From assembly GCA_903822825.1 (NCBI GenBank), contig CAIJQQ010000047.1:1-49392 (forward strand): 49,392 bases of DNA. Reading direction: 5' to 3'. This document shows, piece by piece, positions 25,895 through 34,154 of this stretch. The notes under the pieces were generated by a model. That model saw nothing but the letters and a program-made list of their open reading frames with translations. It was not told the origin of the DNA and ran no database searches. The translations under genes and the position numbers were made by a program. Every line of letters starts with the position of its first letter. Position 1 is the stretch's first letter. The DNA is from an uncultured Burkholderiales bacterium. GTDB lineage: Bacteria > Pseudomonadota > Gammaproteobacteria > Burkholderiales > Burkholderiaceae_C.

Positions 25895-25898
25895 GAGC

Positions 25899-27521
25899 AT
25901 GAACTTCAACTACCAAAACCCCTACACCAACAACCGTTTGCCGCTGTTTGCGCGCAACATCGTGTCCACCTCCCACCCGCTGGCTGCGCAAGCTGGCCTG
26001 CGCATGATGCTCAAGGGCGGCAACGCCGTGGACGCGGCCATTGCGGCAGCAGCGGCCATCACCCTGACCGAGCCGGTCAGCTGTGGCTTGGGCTCAGACG
26101 CGTTTTGCATTTTGTGGGACGGCCAAAAGCTCCATGGCCTCAACGCTTCAGGTCCGGCCCCTGCCACTTGGACGCCCGAGTATTTCCACCGCAAGTACGG
26201 CGCGGGTGCCAAAACTCCGCCCAAGCGCGGCTTCGATTCGGTGTCGGTGCCCGGTGCGGTGGCGGGCTGGGTGGCACTGAGCGAGCGCTTTGGCAAGTTG
26301 GCCTTTGCCGACTTGCTCGAACCCGCGATCGAGATCGCCGAACGCGGTTACCTGATGCCCGTGGTGGTGCAACAAAAGTGGGCTGCAGCCACACCCGAGC
26401 TGCAGTCGATGCCGGGCTTTGCGCAAAGCTTTTTGCCCTGGGGCCGCGCGCCCAACGTGGGCGAGCTGTTCCAGTTCAAAAATGCCGCCCGCGGCCTGCG
26501 TGCCATTGCCGAGTCCAAAGGCCAGGCCCTGTATGGCGGCGAGATCGCCCAAGCGATTGAAAAGTTCGCCAAAGAAAACGGCGGCAGCATCACCGCCAAA
26601 GACCTGGCGGACTTCAAGCCCGAGTGGGTGGAGCCCATTGCCAAAAACTACCGTGGTTACACGCTGCACGAGATCCCCCCCAACGGGCAGGGCATTGCGG
26701 CACTGATCGCTTTGGGCATCTTGTCGAACTTTGATCTGGCGTCCATGCCCGTGGATGGCGTGCAGTCGCAGCACTTGCAGATCGAGGCGATGAAGCTCGC
26801 CTTTGCCGACCTCTACCGCTACGTGGGCGAGCCGCACAGCATGGAGATCACGCCCGAGCAGATGCTCGACGACGCCTACCTCGCCAGCCGCGCCCGCCTG
26901 ATCGACATGAACAAGGCGCAGAACTTCCAGGCCGGCAACCCGGTCAAGGGCGGCACGATTTACCTCACCGCCGCCGACGAAAACGGCATGATGGTCAGCT
27001 TTATCCAGAGCAACTACATGGGCTTTGGCTCGGGCGTGGTGGAGCCAACCTACGGCATCAGCCTGCAAAACCGGGGGCACGGCTTCAGCTTGGACCTGGC
27101 AGACCCCAACCAGGCCAACTTGGTGGCGCCGGGCAAACGGCCTTTCCACACCATCATTCCGGCCTTCCTCACGCAAAACGGCCAGCCCGTGATGAGCTAC
27201 GGCGTGATGGGCGGCAACATGCAGCCCCAAGGCCACATGCAGACCCTGGTGCGCATGCTCGACTACGGACAAAACCCGCAAGCGGCCTGCGACGCACCGC
27301 GTTGGCGCTTCAACACCGGGCTCAACATCAACGTCGAATCGGCGATGGACCCGGCCACGGTGCAGGCCCTGGCGGGCATGGGCCACGAGATGGACGTGAT
27401 CAACGACTCATATCAAGACTTTGGCGCAGGCCAGTTCATCTGGCGCATGGGTGACCCTGGTGTGCAGGGCTACGTGGCCGCGAGCGACCCCCGCCGTGAT
27501 GGTCAGGCCGTCGGCTTTTGA
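25899..27521 (+). CDS. Gamma-glutamyltransferase family protein, no signal peptide
   Basis: A 540-aa Ntn-hydrolase of the GGT family. N-terminal blocks are VSTSHPLAAQAGLRMMLKGGNAVDAAIAAAAA and VPGAVAGW. The nucleophile threonine at the autocleavage site is Thr353 in KGGTIYLTAADENG, followed by a GGNMQPQGHMQ block. Known GGTs are periplasmic or secreted and hydrolyse or transfer gamma-glutamyl groups. This one starts MNFNYQNPYTNNR and has no signal peptide, so it should be cytoplasmic. That fits a role after uptake. It overlaps the following EamA gene by 1 nt. Related hydrolases such as cephalosporin acylase share the fold, so substrate is open. Confidence 0.9.
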   Translation: MNFNYQNPYTNNRLPLFARNIVSTSHPLAAQAGLRMMLKGGNAVDAAIAAAAAITLTEPVSCGLGSDAFCILWDGQKLHGLNASGPAPATWTPEYFHRKYGAGAKTPPKRGFDSVSVPGAVAGWVALSERFGKLAFADLLEPAIEIAERGYLMPVVVQQKWAAATPELQSMPGFAQSFLPWGRAPNVGELFQFKNAARGLRAIAESKGQALYGGEIAQAIEKFAKENGGSITAKDLADFKPEWVEPIAKNYRGYTLHEIPPNGQGIAALIALGILSNFDLASMPVDGVQSQHLQIEAMKLAFADLYRYVGEPHSMEITPEQMLDDAYLASRARLIDMNKAQNFQAGNPVKGGTIYLTAADENGMMVSFIQSNYMGFGSGVVEPTYGISLQNRGHGFSLDLADPNQANLVAPGKRPFHTIIPAFLTQNGQPVMSYGVMGGNMQPQGHMQTLVRMLDYGQNPQAACDAPRWRFNTGLNINVESAMDPATVQALAGMGHEMDVINDSYQDFGAGQFIWRMGDPGVQGYVAASDPRRDGQAVGF

Positions 27522-28423
27522 TGGCGTCTCACTCTTCGAAGATGACCTCGGGTCTGCTGCTGGCCGCAGCGGGCTCCATTGCGTTCAGCGGCAAGGCCAT
27601 CATCGTCAAGCTGGCGTATCGCCACGGCGTGGACGCGGTCACGCTTTTGATGTACCGCATGCTGTTTGCACTGCCCATGTTCTTGCTCATGGCCTGGTGG
27701 GCAGGGCGGGGCAAGGCCGCGCTGACACGCAGCGACTGGTTGGGCGTGATCGGCTTGGGCTTTTGCGGTTATTACCTGTCGAGCTTTCTCGACTTTTGGG
27801 GGCTGGAGTTTGTCAGTGCCTCGCTGGAGCGATTGATTCTTTACCTCAACCCCACGCTGGTGCTGGTGCTGGGTTGGGTGTTGTACAAAAAGCGCATCAC
27901 CGTGCGCCAAGCAGTGGCCATGGCCATCAGCTACTCGGGTGTCTTGCTGGTGTTTGGGCACGAGGTGAGTCTGGCGGGCACCAACGCCGCCTTGGGCGCC
28001 TTGCTGGTGTTCACCAGCGCCTTCACCTATGCGCTGTACATGACCTACAGCGGCCAATTGGTGCAGCGCTTGGGCTCCTTGCGGCTGGCGGGGCTGGCCA
28101 CCACGGTGGCGTGTTTCTTCTGTCTGTTGCAGTTTGCCTTGCTCAGGCCTTGGGGCGCCGCCTTGGTGCCCGAGCCTGTGCTGTGGCTGTCGGTGCTCAA
28201 CGCCACGGCCTGCACGGCTTTGCCCGTGCTCTTGGTCATGATGGCCATCGAGCGTATCGGGCCGGGCCTGACCGCACAGACGGGCATGATCGGCCCCATG
28301 TCCACGATTTCGATGGGCGTGTTGCTGTTGGGTGAACCGTTCAACGCTTGGATCATTGCAGGCACTGGCTTGGTGGTGAGTGGTGTGTTTTGGGTGACGC
28401 GGCCAGTGGGCCGCACAAATTAA
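27521..28423 (+). CDS. EamA/DMT family transporter
   Basis: A 300-aa membrane protein with ten helices in two EamA repeats. Typical spots are AFSGKAIIVKLAYRHGVDAVTLLMYRM in repeat 1 and FTSAFTYALYMTYSGQLVQRLG opening repeat 2. The end is GVLLLGEPFNAWIIAGTGLVVSGV. The family exports amino acids and other small metabolites. Substrate unknown. The ATG shares one nucleotide with the GGT stop, so the two are tightly coupled. Confidence 0.92.
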   Translation: MASHSSKMTSGLLLAAAGSIAFSGKAIIVKLAYRHGVDAVTLLMYRMLFALPMFLLMAWWAGRGKAALTRSDWLGVIGLGFCGYYLSSFLDFWGLEFVSASLERLILYLNPTLVLVLGWVLYKKRITVRQAVAMAISYSGVLLVFGHEVSLAGTNAALGALLVFTSAFTYALYMTYSGQLVQRLGSLRLAGLATTVACFFCLLQFALLRPWGAALVPEPVLWLSVLNATACTALPVLLVMMAIERIGPGLTAQTGMIGPMSTISMGVLLLGEPFNAWIIAGTGLVVSGVFWVTRPVGRTN

Positions 28424-28439
28424 CTTTCAGGAGATCAAC

Positions 28440-29240
28440 ATGGATTTGGGCATTGCAGGCAAGTGGGCATTGGTGGGTGGCGCAAGCAAAGGCTTGGGCT
28501 GGGGTTGCGCACGGGCGCTGGCGCTGGAAGGCGTGAACGTGGTCATGGTGGCGCGTGGCGCCGAAGTGCTGAACAAAGCCCTGGATGACTTGCGTGCCGA
28601 AACGGGTGGCCAAGTGCAACTGATCGCCGTGGCGCAAGACATCACCACCGAAGCCGGCCGCGAAGCGATCTGGAACGTGGCGGGCGGCCCGGGCAAGAAC
28701 TACGACATCGTGGTCACCAACGCAGGCGGCCCACCCCCAGGCGATTTCCGCGACTGGGACCGCGAGGCCTGGATCAAGGCCATCGACGCCAACATGCTCA
28801 CGCCGATTGAGCTGATCAAAGCCACGGTGGACGGCATGGCCGCGCGCGGCTTTGGCCGCATCGTGAACATCACCTCCAGCTCGGTGAAGTCGCCCATCGA
28901 TGTGCTGGGCTTGTCCAATGGTGCCCGCAGTGGCCTGACCGGTTTTGTGGCCGGCACCTCGCGCAGCAAGATCGCGGGCCAGGGCGTGACCATCAACAAC
29001 CTGCTGCCCGGCCGCTTTGACACCGACCGCATCCGCTCGACCTTGCCCGCGATGGCGCAAAAGCAAGGCAAAACGGTGGAAGAAATGCGCGCCATCCAGC
29101 AAGCGCAAATCCCAGCTGGCCGCTACGGCAACCCGCAAGAGTTTGGGGCGATCTGCGCCTTCTTGTGCAGCCAGCACGCGGCTTACATGACAGGCCAGAA
29201 CGTGTTGGCCGATGGTGGGGCTTATCCGGGGACTTATTGA
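28440..29240 (+). CDS. Short-chain dehydrogenase/reductase family protein with altered active site
   Basis: A 266-aa Rossmann protein with GGASKGLG (13-20) for nucleotide binding, NAGGP (94-98) and the ITSSSVK strand with Ser146. At the position of the usual Tyr-x-x-x-Lys it reads SNGAR (Ser159, Arg163), so both the catalytic tyrosine and lysine are missing. A group of burkholderial SDRs with LSNGAR-type motifs exists, often named FabG-like. Whether they are active is not clear to me. GGAG lies before the ATG. It is the last gene of the tctC-ggt-eamA run, 16 nt after the transporter. Confidence 0.88.
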   Translation: MDLGIAGKWALVGGASKGLGWGCARALALEGVNVVMVARGAEVLNKALDDLRAETGGQVQLIAVAQDITTEAGREAIWNVAGGPGKNYDIVVTNAGGPPPGDFRDWDREAWIKAIDANMLTPIELIKATVDGMAARGFGRIVNITSSSVKSPIDVLGLSNGARSGLTGFVAGTSRSKIAGQGVTINNLLPGRFDTDRIRSTLPAMAQKQGKTVEEMRAIQQAQIPAGRYGNPQEFGAICAFLCSQHAAYMTGQNVLADGGAYPGTY

Positions 29241-29670
29241 CGCTGGGCAGGGGACTGCGCTGAAGTTCTGCAATGGCTGTCAGGCCGTTGCAGTTGCTTT
29301 GACTTTTTATCGAAGAGTCTCTGATTGAAAACAAATTTACAAAGGTGCTCGTGGCGGGCGTTTAGACCCAAATGGGGAGATCAATGTGTCAGGCCAGTTC
29401 CAATTTTCAGTCGCATTCGAGTCGAGACTCAACTCATTTATGCCGATGAAAAGGGTGCCTACTTCTCCCACGTGATGTACACGCGGTACGGTCAAGCTGC
29501 GGAAGTACTTGTCAAGATGAAGTTCAAAATGGGGCGCATGACCGTTGCACCCAACTCGTTTCTCCCACTCAGCTTTGCCGCAGTTCCAGCAAGCGTTATG
29601 GGTCTCGAGTCCGCGTTGGCTGCGCGTTGCTGACCCAAGTATTGAACTCAGGTCACAACAGTTGCAAATT
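29241..29670. other. Intergenic region, 430 nt, no confident gene
   Basis: Convergent gap between the SDR gene and the dioxygenase gene. It has no clear terminator. One plus-strand open frame (TTG at 29325 to 29633, 102 codons, middle part YADEKGAYFSHVMYTRYGQA) has no ribosome site and no recognised motif. It may be a gene remnant or chance. The segment looks richer in A/T than its left neighbour (by eye only). Confidence 0.4.
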
Positions 29671-30597
29671 TCAGGTCAGTTTCTTACCGCCCAGGACCTT
29701 TTGATTCACACTGACTTTGTCGGCTTTGACGCCTGGCTCATCGAAGGTGACGCGTTGATTGACGCGGTTGTGAGGCCAGTAGTCGGCGACAGCGTAGTGC
29801 TGTGTTGATCGGTTGTCCCAAATGGCAATGCCGTGCGCTTCCCATTGGTGGTGGACCATGAATTCCGGCTTTTTCATCCAGTCCAGTAAAAAGCGCAGCA
29901 TGCCCACGGCTTCATGGCGATCGACACCTTCGATGTTGCGTGTGAAATCGCTGTTGACGTAAATGCACTTGCGTCCTGAGTCCGGGTTGATGCGCACGAC
30001 CGGGTGCACCACGGGCTTGAAGGCTTTGATGGCCGCAATGAGTGCTTCATCACCGCGTTTGCCCAGCGCTTCCCGAAAGCCGGAAACCTCCCAGCTGTGG
30101 ACAGCGGTCAGCCCATCCAGGTATTTTTTCATGCCAGGAGACAACCAATCGTAGGCCTTGCTGGTGCTGATCCAGCAGGTGTTGCCCCCGGAGGGGGGCG
30201 TGACGGTGATCTGAATCGCTGTGCCTAAAGGTGGACGAGGTTTCCAGCTGATGTCCGTATGCCAGTTGTCAATGGACGGCGGACGCTCGGGGTCGGAGGT
30301 GATGACTTCCAGGTTTGGGGAATCCGGATGCCGGTCAAAATAAGAGCCTGAGGACAAAGGACCAAACACTTTGGCCAAGGCAATGTGCTGATCTGGCGTG
30401 ATGATTTGCGGCTTGAAAAAGATGACCTCGAAGTCAAACAGGGCTTGACGCAATTCGGCTTGCACCGCTTTGCCCAATGGCTTTGTCAAGTCCACGCCTT
30501 CGATCCATGCGGCAAAGTTGGGCATGCGCGGCACGGGGGTGATGTGCTTGTATCGCTTGGCAATGTTGATCAGTTTCAGAGGCTTGGTATTGGCCAT
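29671..30597 (-). CDS. TauD/TfdA family 2-oxoglutarate, Fe(II) dioxygenase
   Basis: A 308-aa oxygenase with the metal triad His113 and Asp115 (NWHTDISWKP) and His267 (STQHYAV), plus Arg278 eleven residues later, which binds 2-oxoglutarate. The family hydroxylates sulfonates, phosphonates, phenoxyacids, amino-acid betaines and others, often releasing sulfite or an aldehyde. It is the last gene of an operon with an ABC importer (binding protein, ATPase, permease), the same layout as tauABCD. AAGGAAAG precedes the ATG by about 10 nt. The sulfonate substrate is a default guess, not shown by the sequence. Confidence 0.92.
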   Translation of the reverse strand: MANTKPLKLINIAKRYKHITPVPRMPNFAAWIEGVDLTKPLGKAVQAELRQALFDFEVIFFKPQIITPDQHIALAKVFGPLSSGSYFDRHPDSPNLEVITSDPERPPSIDNWHTDISWKPRPPLGTAIQITVTPPSGGNTCWISTSKAYDWLSPGMKKYLDGLTAVHSWEVSGFREALGKRGDEALIAAIKAFKPVVHPVVRINPDSGRKCIYVNSDFTRNIEGVDRHEAVGMLRFLLDWMKKPEFMVHHQWEAHGIAIWDNRSTQHYAVADYWPHNRVNQRVTFDEPGVKADKVSVNQKVLGGKKLT

Positions 30598-30652
30598 GGG
30601 GGCTCGCTTTCCTTGTGTTTTAAAAGACAGGTTGTTTTCATCAATGCCGCGC

Positions 30653-31408
30653 TCATTGCCAGTGCAACAAACGTTTTTCAAGCCAGGTCATGGTTTTCAT
30701 CACGCTGACGCCAATCATGGCCAGGACCAAGAGCAAGGCCATCACGCCGTTGACCTCAAAAGTGGAGCCCAGATACGCCAGTGACTGGCCCAGGCCCTTT
30801 TCTGAGGCAATGATTTCTGCACCGATCACGCCCAAAAGCGAATAGATCAAGCCCAGGCGCAGGCCCGAAAAAATCACCGGCACCGCACCGGGCAGCGTGA
30901 CCTGAAAGAAGGTGGACACCGCGCTCGCGCCCAAGGTCTTGCAAAGGGTCACATGGTCTTGGCTGACGCCGCGAATGCCTGCGACGGTGCTGGACAAAAC
31001 AATGAAGAAAGTCAGGCTAAAACCCAGCGCAATCTTTGACCCAAGCCCCAGGCCAAACCACAAAATGAACAGTGGCGCCAACGCAATGCGTGGCATCACG
31101 TTCATCGCGTTGAAATAAGGCTCAAGGAACCTCTCAAACTGTGGGAAACCCACAAACACCAATCCAACGGCAATGGCCGCCACACTGCCCAGTGAGAAAG
31201 AAATCAAGGTGCCGGCCATGGTCCAACCCATGTCCACCCAGAGCTGCCCAGAGGTGATGTTGTTCCATAAAAACTTGAGGACCCCACTGGGTTGCCCCAC
31301 AAACGTAGGATCCAGCCAACGGTTGACAGTGAGCCATTCGCCCAATGCCAACAACAAGCCGATGAAGGCAAGATGCGCCGCGAACCACTTCAATTTTTCA
31401 ACCTTCAT
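30653..31408 (-). CDS. ABC transporter permease (TauC/SsuC-like)
   Basis: A 251-aa inner-membrane permease with six helices and the cytoplasmic loop LCKTLGASAVSTFFQVTLPGAVPVIFSGLRLGLIYSLLGVIGAEIIAS. This is the EAA motif of the nitrate/taurine/sulfonate family. The start MKVEKLKW at 31408 overlaps the end of the ATPase gene by 11 nt. The neighbouring binding protein and ATPase complete the importer. Confidence 0.93.
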   Translation of the reverse strand: MKVEKLKWFAAHLAFIGLLLALGEWLTVNRWLDPTFVGQPSGVLKFLWNNITSGQLWVDMGWTMAGTLISFSLGSVAAIAVGLVFVGFPQFERFLEPYFNAMNVMPRIALAPLFILWFGLGLGSKIALGFSLTFFIVLSSTVAGIRGVSQDHVTLCKTLGASAVSTFFQVTLPGAVPVIFSGLRLGLIYSLLGVIGAEIIASEKGLGQSLAYLGSTFEVNGVMALLLVLAMIGVSVMKTMTWLEKRLLHWQ

Positions 31409-32207
31409 GTTTGCTCCAGCCGGATTCAAGGTGAGACCAGATCTGCGCATAAAGTTCGTGGAAATGCGGATCTTTTTGCAGATCGCGGATAGACCTCGGA
31501 CGGGGCAAATCAATCGCAATGTCGGCGACGATGCGACCAGGTCTCGAAGTCATGACCACCACGCGGTCAGACACGGCGACAGCCTCAGACAGATCGTGTG
31601 TGACAAACAGCACCGACTGCTTGTGTTGTTGGCACAGGCGAAGCAGCAGGTCTTCCAATTGCAGTTTGGTTTGAGCATCCAACGCACCAAAGGGCTCGTC
31701 CATCAAGAGCACAGAAGAGCCCAAGGCAAAGGTACGGGCCAGCGCCACCCTTTGCCGCATGCCATGCGACAAGGCCTTGGGGTAGGTGTTTTCAAAACCA
31801 GCCAAACCCACTTCTTGCAGCATGGCTTGGGCGCGCTCTTGGGCCTGGGCACGGGGCACGCCGCGCACTTGCATGCCAAACATGGCGTTGTCCAATGCCG
31901 TTTTCCAGGGCAAGAGACTGTCACGGGCCAGCATGTAGCCTACCTGAGGGTTGCCTTGCACGGGAGGTGCACCTGCCACTTGGATGCTGCCTTTGCCTGT
32001 CTGCGCCACCAAGCCCGCGGCCATGTTGAGCAGCGTTGTTTTGCCGCAGCCACTGGGCCCCACCAAAGACACAAACTCACCTTGATGGATGTGCAGTGAT
32101 ACGTCAAACAAGACAGGGTTGATGCCATCAAAACTCAAACTCACGCCATCGACCGCGATGGCCAGCGGGGCGCGGTTTGGTGGTGCGCTTGCGTTGCCGT
32201 TGTGCAT
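31398..32207 (-). CDS. ABC transporter ATPase (TauB/SsuB-like)
   Basis: A 269-aa ATPase with Walker A GPSGCGKTT, Q-loop region YMLARDSLLPWKTALDNAMFG, signature LSHGMRQR (Ser-His-Gly in place of Ser-Gly-Gly), Walker B VLLMDEPFGALDAQTK and H-loop FVTHDLSEAVAVSDR. This set is typical of the nitrate/sulfonate/taurine class. It starts 3 nt after the binding-protein stop. Confidence 0.94.
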   Translation of the reverse strand: MHNGNASAPPNRAPLAIAVDGVSLSFDGINPVLFDVSLHIHQGEFVSLVGPSGCGKTTLLNMAAGLVAQTGKGSIQVAGAPPVQGNPQVGYMLARDSLLPWKTALDNAMFGMQVRGVPRAQAQERAQAMLQEVGLAGFENTYPKALSHGMRQRVALARTFALGSSVLLMDEPFGALDAQTKLQLEDLLLRLCQQHKQSVLFVTHDLSEAVAVSDRVVVMTSRPGRIVADIAIDLPRPRSIRDLQKDPHFHELYAQIWSHLESGWSKHEG

Positions 32208-32210
32208 TGA

Positions 32211-33215
32211 TCAACGCAATTGCAGAAGTTTTGCGGTGTCGACTGTCTTGTCGATTTGTGCGGTTTTGTACAAATAGTCGGCTGCGGCTTGCAAGGCTTT
32301 GGGGTCCAGCGTAAAGCCCGCGCTGGTGATGGCAAAGCGCAATGAATTTTCTACGGCCAAGGCGCCTGCAGGCCCCTCGATTTTGAAGGTGTCGTTGACT
32401 ATTTTCAGCAAGGCATTGAAGTTGGCGGGATTTTGGACAAAGGCTTCAGATTCGCGCATGGCCTTTGCAAATGCATCCAAAGCAGGGCCTTTCTTTTGCG
32501 CAAAATCACCCCGCACCGTCATGGGTCCCGCCGCGCCGTTGAGCTGTGTGATCTCCTTAGGACCTTCGCCTTTGCGGGGGTCCACAATGATGCGACATAC
32601 CTTCATGGCCACACAAAACCCGTCCATGGGAGAGAACAGCATGAGTGCGTCTATTTGTTTGTTGGCAATGGCAGGCAAGGCCGTATTTGGAGCACCTACC
32701 GGGACGATGGTCACGTCACTGCCGGACAGGCCTGCGCCTTTGAGCATGTCGAGCAGCTGAAATTCAGCACCGGAGCCGCGCGCTGTCACACCGATTTTTT
32801 TGCCTTTCAAGTCGGCCATCACAGCCGGGTAGCCCTTGGCCGCATTCGGTGTTTCGATGTGAGCGCCAGCCATCAGGTAAAAAATATTACCGCGTGAACC
32901 GCTGCCGATGATTTTGAGATCCGCGCCTTTGTTGAATGCCTGAATCACCACCTCCGCTGGACCAAAAGCGACATCAATGTCACCGGACATCAGCGTCTGT
33001 ATGCCCAAAGGCGCGGCTGGGATGGTTTTGAGTTCGCACTTGAGGCCATTTTTCTCGCAATACCCGTTGGCTGCAGCAACGCGCACCAGAACGTTGCCCA
33101 AACCTGGGTAGTCTTGGATGCGCAAGGTTTCAACCTGGGCCATGACCGTGGCGCCCCATGTCAGGGCGGCAAGGCTCAAAGCGATTCTGGCAAGTGAAGA
33201 AAAAATGAGTGTCAT
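32211..33215 (-). CDS. ABC transporter substrate-binding protein (NMT1/SsuA-like)
   Basis: A 334-aa exported protein with a signal peptide (hydrophobic residues 8-25, cleavage near VMAQ). It has the NMT1/TauA-type fold, with EKNGLKCELKTIPAAPLGIQTLMSGDIDVAFGPAEV and LKGKKIGVTARGSGAEF. GGAA precedes the ATG by 6 nt. It is the first gene of the importer/dioxygenase operon and lies divergent from a Crp-family regulator. Ligand unknown; aromatic or sulfonated compounds are the usual ligands of this class. Confidence 0.9.
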   Translation of the reverse strand: MTLIFSSLARIALSLAALTWGATVMAQVETLRIQDYPGLGNVLVRVAAANGYCEKNGLKCELKTIPAAPLGIQTLMSGDIDVAFGPAEVVIQAFNKGADLKIIGSGSRGNIFYLMAGAHIETPNAAKGYPAVMADLKGKKIGVTARGSGAEFQLLDMLKGAGLSGSDVTIVPVGAPNTALPAIANKQIDALMLFSPMDGFCVAMKVCRIIVDPRKGEGPKEITQLNGAAGPMTVRGDFAQKKGPALDAFAKAMRESEAFVQNPANFNALLKIVNDTFKIEGPAGALAVENSLRFAITSAGFTLDPKALQAAADYLYKTAQIDKTVDTAKLLQLR

Positions 33216-33287
33216 GTCGTTTCCAATGAAGGGCTGCTCCTTGAACAAGGTCAGGTCGGCATCATTTGAAAACGCAACGAATCGATG

Positions 33288-33309
33288 AATTGTTACCCGG
33301 GTGACAATT
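33288..33309. promoter_or_regulatory. 22-bp palindrome, likely operator for the divergent Crp-type regulator
   Basis: AATTGTTACCC then GGGTGACAATT, an inverted repeat with one mismatch. The pattern TTGT-N10-ACAA resembles Crp/Fnr family half sites. It lies between the divergent binding-protein start (72 nt away) and the regulator start (22 or 61 nt away depending on the start chosen). Confidence 0.72.
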
Positions 33310-33370
33310 TAAGGGATAGCACTCAAAATGGATGCTCACACCATCACTGCCGACCCCTGCCTCCCGTTTC

Positions 33371-34066
33371 ATGAATTCAGTTCCTGCTGCTCTTCGCGGC
33401 TCCCATCTCAAGAACATCGATGTCATGGCCTTGTCCCAGTCTTGGGCTGAAAACTCGGCCCTGACGACAAGTACCACTGAAGCATTGCTGAACATTGGGG
33501 TCATGCGCCAATGGCAAACAGGTCAGGTCGTTCTCAGCCGCGGGGAGTCCATTTCGGTGGCCCTGCTGCTGGTCAAAGGCCGATTGCGTGTCAGCGTGAC
33601 CACCCTTGACGGTGAGGAACAACTCTTGCGCTGGATGTTGCCCGGAGAAATATCAGGTTTGAGTTCGGTGTTTGCGCATACCACCTACCCTGCCGATTTG
33701 GTGGCGGCTGTGCCGAGCGAAGTGTTGCAGATCGAACGCGCGAAGTTGTTAGAACTCATCAGCCAAGATGCCTCGGTTGCGGTGGACCTGTTGCGGATCT
33801 TGGGATTGCGCATCAATCAGTTGTTTGACACTTTGGCCGATCAGGTGATGCCCACGCTGGAAAAAAGGGTCTGGGCCACTTTGGAGCGCATCGCCAAATT
33901 CAACAGTGTGCAAGTCCCTGGAGGCGTGCAACTGCGGGTCAGCCAAGCCGATTTGGCGCAGGCGGTCATGGCTTCACGACAAAGGGTCAACCAACAGTTG
34001 AGGCGTTTTCAAGACAAGGGCTTGATCCGATTGGGCTACCGAAACATCGTCTTGCTCCGGACTTGA
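33371..34066 (+). CDS. Crp/Fnr family transcriptional regulator
   Basis: A 231-aa protein with an N-terminal cyclic-nucleotide-binding-type jelly roll (WQTGQVVLSRGESISVALLLVKGRLRVSV, LLRWMLPGEISGLSSVF), a long dimer helix (about 130-160) and a C-terminal winged helix (VSQADLAQAVMASRQRVNQQLRRFQDKGLI, recognition helix SRQRVNQQL). It contains no cysteine, so it cannot be an iron-sulfur FNR. The effector may be a nucleotide or an operon metabolite. An alternative start at 33332 adds 13 residues. Divergent from the ABC/TauD operon, which it probably controls. Confidence 0.9.
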   Translation: MNSVPAALRGSHLKNIDVMALSQSWAENSALTTSTTEALLNIGVMRQWQTGQVVLSRGESISVALLLVKGRLRVSVTTLDGEEQLLRWMLPGEISGLSSVFAHTTYPADLVAAVPSEVLQIERAKLLELISQDASVAVDLLRILGLRINQLFDTLADQVMPTLEKRVWATLERIAKFNSVQVPGGVQLRVSQADLAQAVMASRQRVNQQLRRFQDKGLIRLGYRNIVLLRT

Positions 34067-34154
34067 GCATTGGCTTGCCATCTGTACCGCATTGACCACC
34101 GCGCACTAGCAAGGCGCGCGGCACGTGATGCAGCTCAGCCAAAGCCCCTGCAAC

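Noticed and set aside
33371..34066. FNR-type oxygen sensor
   Set aside because: The protein has no cysteine, so it cannot hold the 4Fe-4S cluster.
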